This document shows positions 1 to 5,381 of a stretch of DNA of 5,381 bases, one piece after another (position 1 is the first letter of the stretch; the number at the start of each line of letters is the position of its first letter). Made by a program: the position numbers and the translations under genes. The DNA comes from JAAZFZ01 sp035647435 (lineage in GTDB: Bacteria > Bacillota > Clostridia > Oscillospirales > Acutalibacteraceae): positions 1 to 5,381 of the forward strand of contig DASRNM010000088.1 in assembly GCA_035647435.1 (NCBI GenBank). The letters run 5' to 3'. The notes under the pieces are model-generated. The model saw nothing but the letters and a program-made list of their open reading frames with translations, made no database searches and was not told the DNA's origin.

Positions 1-3000
1 TATTTGTCGTTTATTTTTAAAATTAGCATTTCTCCACGGTTGTCGGTGCGTGTATCATTGAACCAAGGAGTCAATTTGTTCTCTCTTGAATTTAACGCCC
101 ACGTAAAGCCTAATGCCTTGTCACTCACAAGTGTGCCAAAGGTTTTGTTGCAAAGTACCAAAGACCATGGAACAGTTGGGTTGAATTCATTTTTAGGTAT
201 ATTGAATTCACCATCTGCAAAGTAACAATCCTTTACATAAAAATCACCTTTTTTTGGTGGCAACAATGGTGATGCGGGTAATATTTTGACGGGTTTATAC
301 GCTGGCTCAGGTTTTTCGAACCTTTCCCCGGTTGTCGGAGCAATAAACATCGCTGCCGCCTTAATTGCTTGAAGATTTTCGTTTTCAATTTTTGAAATGT
401 CTATTGAAAAAACTCCGCCGTTTACATTTAATGAATGCTCGCACGCCTCCTTTTTAAGCATTTCTCTTATTGCGTTTATAATCGGTGCATCATATTCTCC
501 TCCATCACGATATGCAATTGCAATGTCCGTAAAAACCCCGATTGACCTTAGGGTTTTGTTTATTCTTACATATGGCATTGCCCTAACAATATCCTCTGAA
601 TTAAATATTTCAATATATATAATGGGGTAATCGCCCGAAATACCCGCACTCCAAAGTGCAGGAGTGCCCCGTTTGTTATAGGTTATAGCATCCTTAGCTT
701 CTATTGTGTCTTTTGTCGAGTAGAATAGCTGCGGGATAACGGAGTTTGCGATAACGCTATCAAGCCCGTCACCGTTGAACAGTCCTCTCGCCATATTGTT
801 CGGTTTAATCCCCTTTACTTCTCTCATTTTGACAATTCCGTTTACAGCCTCAGTCTTTGTCGCACCAGCATAAAACAGCAGTGTTATTTTTTTACTTTCC
901 TTTGGAGCAAGTCGAATCGGAATGCAATAGGCTGCACAAGTGTCAGGGTTTCCTCTTTGCGAACCGAAAACCTTTTTATCCTGCTTCAATAGCGATTCAA
1001 GACCCCAACCGCAATCTAACACCTTTTCTCTGTTCGCTTCGAAAGTATAATCTGTTTTTTCTACAAAACCGAGCGCAAGGCAAAGACTCTGCTTGCAGTT
1101 TCTTGACCTTCTGCTATAAAGCCTAATTGAATTGTTTTTATCGTATTCATCTGTTAAAAACAGCTTTGAAAACATAAAATGAGCTTCTTCCTCCGCCTCT
1201 GTGGCAAGGCTCGGCTCAAAATATATAATTAACTCGCCTTTCATGTGCTCGTTTTCGTTCAGGTTCTTTACGGTGAATCGCCTTTGCTCACACGGAAGAT
1301 GTGCATGAACACTTGTCTGCATTGACATTGATATTTTGTCAAGCTTTGAGTAATGCTTGACTTCGTTACCCAAAAATTCAGCTTTAAATTCAGCATTTGA
1401 ACTGTAATCAAGTGCACAAACCAAGGGCAACACGGTTTTGCCTGCTTTGACAACTGCAAAAACACCTTGTGGCCTTCTAAACAAATCCCTTGAGCTTCGT
1501 AAAATGCTGGCCGTTCTGTATAATGATACAGATGCGCCGACATCCGTTATGCCGCAGCTCCACTCTCTGTTTGACAATAGTTTAATGTGGGGATTTGTAG
1601 GTGTCAGCTTGTCAAATTCCTTAACTTCCGGTTCGGTTCTTTCCCTTGTTTTTGGAATTTCTTTTGTTTCAACATCCTTATAAACGCTTGCACCATGCTG
1701 TATTTTTTCATGCAGCAAACACGCCGCACACGCCATTTGTGAGTCAGCCATAAAACGCTTTTGGATAACATTTCTCCCCAACACATTAAGCACAGACAAC
1801 ATACTCATGCCCAAATGATGGGCCATATAACTTCGCACAACTGCATAATTTTCACCCGATACCCTATTATGAGTGTAATCTATTGCTTCATAAAAGCCGA
1901 ATTGCCCGAAAATATCAAGTTTTTCAAGCAGATGCAAGTTTTTAATTGCCTCGTCAGGGTCAGTCGACAATGCGAGAAAGGTTGAGTAAGGCGACACCAC
2001 AAGCTCGGAGTTCAGGCCTCTTTTTAAGCCCAATTTTTGTACACCGTGCGCCTTATACTGATAAGAAAGCTGTCTGTCAAAAGCATAGAATCCACTTTCA
2101 GATATACCCCACGGCACTGCTTTACCTTTAACCTTCATGCCTTTGACCCTGTTTCTTTGGCATTGCACGCAAAACTTTAGTGCCTCATAATAGAGAGTTC
2201 CTTTTGGTGCGGGCAGAAAAATGTTAGGCATGAAATATTCAAACATGGTTCCCGTCCACGAAACAGGGCCTGCATGTCTTCCTGATTTTGCAATCATTCT
2301 GCCGAGTACTCCCCAATGTTTTTTGGGGATAACCCTACTTGCTATGGCAAAATAGCCTGTCATTCTTGCTTCTGACATCAAAAGGTCATAGTAAGAAGAA
2401 GATAGCTCGTCTGAGCTCAAATCAATGCCTATATGGAACAGCTTTCTTCTTTTATTGTAAAGAGGTGTTAGGTTGCAAACCTCGATATGCTTTGTGAGCC
2501 TTTGCCTGATTTTTTCAAGCTCAGGGCACTCAAAAGTGTATTCCGATAAACCTTGCCGTAGGGTTACAATGCTGCACAGGAAGTTTCCGCTGTCAACAGT
2601 TGAAACATATTTTGGGTTGAGTGGTTTAAGGTTAGTAGTATCATACCAGTTGAACAAATTCCCTTCCCATTTTTCTAGCTTATCAATACTATTCAATGAA
2701 TTATTGAGCCTTTCATAAAGCTCGGAGCTATCAATAAATCCAAAATCTCTTGCAGCTAAAAAACACAAAAGCATCATCCCGATATTTGTCGGAGATGTCC
2801 TTTGAGCTATTTGATAAACCGGTGTTTCCTGAACATTATCGGGTGGCAAAAAGTTGTTTTCCTGAGTGCAAAACTCTGCAAAATACTGCCACATTGCTGA
2901 TGCATGTGAAAGCAATTTTTCTCTTTTTTTATAGCTAATTGGTTTTACATTTTTTTCAATCTCTTTAGATGAAATAAACGCAAAAGGTACATTTATAAGA

Positions 3001-3932
3001 ATAATTGAACCTAAAAGCTTTTGCCATGCACCGCCGAAAACAAGCAAAATCAAACCCGAGATTATGGTCGGCAACAATCTTGCAAGCGTATGATGCCACT
3101 TTTTGCTCGATTCGGTTTGTGCGGCAGTTGTCCAGTCAAGAAGTCCTTTTTTACTAACAAAGCTTCGCCAAACTGCACGGCATATTGCCCAAAAGTTAAC
3201 CCACGCCGTTTGTGCAAGCATTATAACCCATATTATGCACCGCACAAGTGCCGCAAGGGCTCCAGGTGTTGTTCCCGAATAGTTTGCTCTCGAAAACAAG
3301 GACGGCCCACCCGACACCAGCGTCCGTATAACCGAAAACAGATCCCCAGCCATTGTAGCTAAAAGGCACACTACGGAAACGATAACCGCAAGATTTAACG
3401 GGAAAAGCAAATCCAACAATATGCCAAGCATTGCAAATACGGGCGTTATGCTCCTTCTCAAGTTGTCGAACAGTTTGAACTTCGAAAGACGGTTGATGGG
3501 TGAATTGTTGAAAATAAAGATTGCATTTTGCCAATCTCCTCTTATCCAACGCTCAAGCCTATCGAAATATGAGCTTTGTTTCTTTGGAAATCCGTCAGCA
3601 ATTTGAACATTTGACGCAAGCCCTGTTCTTAAAAAACTACCCTCCAAAATATCATGACTTAAAATTCTTTCTTCGGGCAAGCTGTCGTCTAAAACTTTAT
3701 AAAAAGCATCAACATCAATTAATCCTTTACCCGAAAATATCGCCTCACCGAAAAGGTCTTGATATCTTTCGCAACAATGCGAGCAGTATGAGCTGAGTCC
3801 GCCCTCACCTGCCATAATCGACGCAAATCCAGTTGAACGCACCGAGCTAATTTCAACATTGATATTCGGCACAAGAATGCCATATCCCTGAGTTACAATA
3901 CCTTTTCTCTCATCAACAACTGGCCTGTTTAG
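1..3932 (-). CDS. ndvB: Continuation of the same cyclic beta-1,2-glucan synthase after the frameshift; runs off the window
   Basis: This frame is open from 4001 to position 3 with no stop; family similarity begins at 3932, directly after the C-run. It has no start of its own: the first in-frame ATG (3815) lies inside the GT84 fold. Numbering continues from the N-terminal part (residues 463-1772). It opens with LNRPVVDE and GYGILVPN, then the rest of GT84: QDLFGE 520-525, SGKG 529-532, HDILEG 555-560, RLERWIRGDWQ 587-597 (RxxRW processivity-type motif). About five hydrophobic segments follow between 623 and 783. Residues about 790-1212 (plus 1683-2951) are the glucoamylase-like module (GH189-type cyclisation region): DTTNLKPL 893-900, STVDSGN 906-912, SWTGTMFEYFMPN 1020-1032, WGISESGFYAFD 1070-1081, GFYEAIDYT 1141-1149, MAHHLGMS 1165-1172. 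E1027, E1074 and E1144 are conserved-looking glutamates. From about 1215 come GH94-associated beta-sandwich regions: LWSAGISGD 1555-1563 and GFTWALNSRENKLTPW 1737-1752. The GH94 barrel lies outside. Confidence 0.9.
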
Positions 3933-5319
3933 GGGGGTGAAGAGCAATTTCAACCATTTCTGCGGCGGTATCCATTGGCAAATATGTGTCGCTGTCGAGA
4001 GCTAACATATATTTCACTCTGCTCAAGCTTTCGACGTCTCCGAAAAGCGTTGTAAAATCAGCTGGCTTACCTTTAATTACTCTGATTAGTTGCGTGATTG
4101 CGCCTCTTTTTCTTTCCCAACCCGAATACTCGCCCTGTGTTTCTGAATAAATCCTTGGACGCACCGCTAAAATGAAGCTGTTTGGATAGCGTTTATTCAT
4201 GCTTTTTACAATACGGACTGCTGCGCCTATATCTGTACTGTCTTCCGGTTTTATAGGCACCTTTGCACTTTTCAAATCTGCCAGTATACATATCTTCACA
4301 TTCTTTTGACCATTAGAACGCAAAAGCTCAAGCATTCTTTTCTTAAGCTCCCCTGCTTTTTGTGCATTTGGCAACAGTGTTGAAACCGTTATTAACGTCA
4401 ATGCGTCGTCGGGTATTTCCAAACCTAAATCAAGTGCAGGCAATATATTCGGTTTAATCTTACTCACAAACATCGCCTCAATGGGATACCTTAAAATCTC
4501 CCAGATTGGCAATAACAAAAGAAGTGGAACATACCAATTTCTTAAAACAATCCCCAAAACCACGCTGATAACCGCAGGCGTAACAATTTCCAATATGATT
4601 GAAGCCTTACCTTTTTTGATGTTCTTATCAAAATCTAAGATATAGTTGCCAATATGCTTGTCACGTTGCGTTTTGCCCTTTTTGGCCCTTTTTAATGCCT
4701 CAAGTGCAACCTCCTCTTCATCCTTTTTAGTTTTTTTAGTCTGTTCTGATATCGCTTGCCTGTAAAGGTTTTTGCCTTGCTCGTCCATTTTTTTATAAAA
4801 CCCTGATGGGTCCTGGAGGAGTATTTTTTCAACAGGGCTTATTTCCTCAAGCACTGTTTGAAAATCCAAATCAACAATCTTTCTTATTCCTTTAATCGCA
4901 CTTTCCAGCAACAGAGCTCCTTGCTCACCTTTCATTAAACACGCCTCATATGACCTGTGCAAAAGAGCACACCTGAACATAAGCTCAAAAAGCTCGGTTT
5001 CTCTGCCTGTAATTGCCTTTTGTTCAAGATATTCAATAATTATTTCCTGTTGAGCAACACCAACAGTTGAAAACATTTGAACGCATATATCAAACAACCT
5101 CGGCAACACTCCGTCGTCAGAGGGAAGTGATTTTATTCGAGAGAGGTTTTTTAAAATATCCATGCCCTCTTTTTCGATTAAATAGTAATTTCCACACAAC
5201 CATTCATCAAACGAAGAATCGACATTGCTTTTAAGTGTAAAGGCATAAACCTTTCGAATTGCATAAAGTTCTTTTTTTATTTTTTTCCTCATAGCCTTTG
5301 CTCCGACAAACTTTTTCAT
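3913..5319 (-). CDS. ndvB: N-terminal part of cyclic beta-1,2-glucan synthase (NdvB/Cgs-like), ends early at a frameshift
   Basis: This frame encodes 468 residues; the last six (463-468) are out-of-frame readthrough after the C-run. Family members polymerise UDP-glucose into beta-1,2-glucan at the cytoplasmic membrane and cyclise it. Residues 1-240 are a soluble, Lys/Glu-rich N-terminal region with family-like patches FYKKMDEQGKNLYR (174-187) and HIGNYILD (222-229). Two hydrophobic segments follow at about 243-260 and 262-284. GT84 starts near 306 (LTLITVSTLLPN), with WERKRG at 401-406 and the nucleotide-sugar/metal-binding aspartates in LDSDTYLP (D442, D444). The next family motif, HPLNRP, is cut: the frame reads HPPKQASC and stops. 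The remaining GT84 motifs lie in the next frame, so this 468-residue product alone should not be catalytic. Start: ATG 5319 has GGGGG seven bases upstream; ATG 5292 (Met10) has GGAG eight bases upstream and is a real alternative. Family assignment is confident; substrate and product are inferred from the family. Confidence 0.9.
   Translation of the reverse strand: MKKFVGAKAMRKKIKKELYAIRKVYAFTLKSNVDSSFDEWLCGNYYLIEKEGMDILKNLSRIKSLPSDDGVLPRLFDICVQMFSTVGVAQQEIIIEYLEQKAITGRETELFELMFRCALLHRSYEACLMKGEQGALLLESAIKGIRKIVDLDFQTVLEEISPVEKILLQDPSGFYKKMDEQGKNLYRQAISEQTKKTKKDEEEVALEALKRAKKGKTQRDKHIGNYILDFDKNIKKGKASIILEIVTPAVISVVLGIVLRNWYVPLLLLLPIWEILRYPIEAMFVSKIKPNILPALDLGLEIPDDALTLITVSTLLPNAQKAGELKKRMLELLRSNGQKNVKICILADLKSAKVPIKPEDSTDIGAAVRIVKSMNKRYPNSFILAVRPRIYSETQGEYSGWERKRGAITQLIRVIKGKPADFTTLFGDVESLSRVKYMLALDSDTYLPMDTAAEMVEIALHPPKQASC
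3932..3937 (-). other. Frameshift site: run of six C on the coding strand
   Basis: The coding strand reads CTT CAC CCC CCT AAA CAG, giving LHPPKQ and a TGA five codons after CAG-adjacent GCC AGT TGT. Removing one C gives CTT CAC CCC CTA AAC AGG CCA, or LHPLNRP, the motif expected in this family right after the DxD region. Every later codon to the window edge then fits the family. The site has the CCC-C form on which proline tRNA is known to slip +1, particularly when m1G37 is lacking, and a six-base homopolymer is also a common place for slipped-strand mutation or base-calling error. I see no evidence that favours programmed recoding. Confidence 0.9.
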
Positions 5320-5326
5320 GTCAAAT

Positions 5327-5331
5327 CCCCC
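5327..5331 (-). promoter_or_regulatory. Probable ribosome-binding site for the 5319 start
   Basis: The coding strand has GGGGGA with seven bases between the last G and ATG 5319. It pairs imperfectly with the anti-Shine-Dalgarno sequence. A competing GGAG lies at 5301-5304, eight bases before ATG 5292 (Met10), and is the closer match to the consensus. The start therefore remains open between the two, nine codons apart. Confidence 0.5.
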
Positions 5332-5343
5332 GTTTTTAAGCTT

Positions 5344-5372
5344 TGTATATAACTTTTATCTAAATTTCTAAA
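5344..5372 (-). promoter_or_regulatory. Possible sigma-70/sigma-A promoter upstream of the glucan synthase gene
   Basis: On the coding strand TTTAGA (5372-5367) and TATACA (5349-5344) are separated by 17 bases. Each matches four of six bases of the TTGACA and TATAAT consensus. The -10 box would place the start of transcription about 10-20 bases before the ribosome-binding site, giving a short leader. The region is so AT-rich that a chance match is likely, and the true promoter could lie beyond 5381 if the gene is in an operon. No terminator of an upstream gene is visible in the 62 bases present. Confidence 0.25.
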
Positions 5373-5381
5373 TGTATAAAC

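Larger units (their letters stand above)
1..5319 (-). pseudogene. ndvB: Whole interrupted gene: cyclic beta-1,2-glucan synthase with one +1 frameshift, 3' end outside the window
   Basis: The two coding parts join into one continuous family-like protein if a single base (3933 or any of its neighbours in the 3932-3937 run) is skipped. Domain order is the classical one: N-terminal region, two membrane helices, GT84, membrane block, glucoamylase-like module, GH94-type sandwich regions. I see no other stop, deletion or decayed motif along 1,772 residues, which argues against an old pseudogene. A recent mutation, a reversible tract or a sequence error fits better. The pseudogene label therefore describes the sequence as given, not a demonstrated loss of function. 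The last two bases (1-2) belong to codon 1773. Confidence 0.55.

Noticed and set aside
182..211. Direct repeat TTGAATTCA at 182-190 and 203-211
   Set aside because: Two nine-base copies 21 bases apart encode similar short peptides (EFNP and EFNI) in the same frame; too short and too few to be a functional repeat.
4..630. Plus-strand open frames at 4-225 and 397-630
   Set aside because: They are antisense to the GH94-associated region, whose conserved motifs (GFTWALNSRENKLTPW, PWSLVL) are clear on the minus strand.
646..667. 7-bp inverted repeat GCACTCC / GGAGTGC with an 8-base loop
   Set aside because: It is fully inside the codons of the conserved LWSAGISGD region, is not followed by a U-tract, and has no regulatory context.
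857..1786. Short open frames on both strands (plus 857-1126, 1438-1683, 1761-1985; minus 1268-1543, 1604-1786)
   Set aside because: All lie inside the continuous minus-strand synthase frame, lack convincing ribosome-binding sites and have shadow-like composition.
2310..2329. Perfect 7-bp inverted repeat TCCCCAA / TTGGGGA with a 6-base loop
   Set aside because: It lies within codons for the conserved stretch IPKKHWGV, with no U-run after it on the transcribed strand. It is probably a coincidence of codon choice, not a terminator.
3021..3606. Open frames on the plus strand (3021-3362, 3421-3606) and a second minus-strand frame (3196-3549)
   Set aside because: They overlap the membrane block of the glucan synthase in other frames. 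Their translations look like no family I recognise and have Cys/Arg/Pro-rich shadow composition, while the synthase frame is continuous here.
3932..3940. Programmed -1 slippery heptamer reading of CCCCCUAAAC
   Set aside because: Restoring the family protein needs a +1 shift (or loss of one base), not -1, so a classical X-XXY-YYZ site does not explain it. No downstream pseudoknot was evident by eye.

Overview
The whole window is one very large gene on the minus strand. It starts at 5319 and runs leftward off the window at position 1. I read it as a cyclic beta-1,2-glucan synthase of the NdvB/Cgs type: a multi-domain membrane enzyme with a family-84 glycosyltransferase module (GT84), a middle glucoamylase-like module (Pfam Glycoamylase, the region assigned to GH189 in characterised synthases) and a C-terminal GH94 phosphorylase-like module. 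About 1,772 residues lie in the window. Characterised homologues are about 2,800-2,900 residues, so roughly 1,000 C-terminal residues, including the GH94 catalytic barrel, should lie beyond position 1.

The reading frame is broken once. At a run of six C on the coding strand (plus 3932-3937, read as G) the frame that encodes residues 1-462 stops 18-20 bases later, at 3913-3915. If one C is skipped, the protein continues with full family similarity to the window edge. I translated this second frame codon by codon from 3932 to 3 and found no stop. The break falls inside the GT84 catalytic domain, between its DSD motif and its QDLFGE, HDILEG and RLERW motifs, so neither half could be an active glucosyltransferase alone. 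The cause may be a homopolymer sequencing or assembly error, a real mutation, a phase-variable tract, or +1 slippage of a proline tRNA on CCC-C. The sequence cannot decide between these.

Layout, right to left: 5320-5381 is an AT-rich leader with a weak possible promoter and a G-rich ribosome-binding site. Positions 5319-3934 encode the N-terminal region, two membrane segments and the first part of GT84. Position 3933 is the extra base. Positions 3932-3519 encode the rest of GT84, 3518 to about 2960 a membrane block, about 2951-1683 the glucoamylase-like cyclisation module, and about 1682-1 the beta-sandwich regions that precede the GH94 barrel. No other gene, RNA, mobile element or CRISPR array is supported, and no gene-free stretch exceeds 300 bases.

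The organism is probably a low-GC Gram-positive bacterium, most likely in Clostridia. This is judged from AT-rich codon choice (many AAA, TTT, ATT and TTA codons), the lysine-rich protein and the divergence from proteobacterial NdvB. It is an inference from composition and general family knowledge, not a species assignment.
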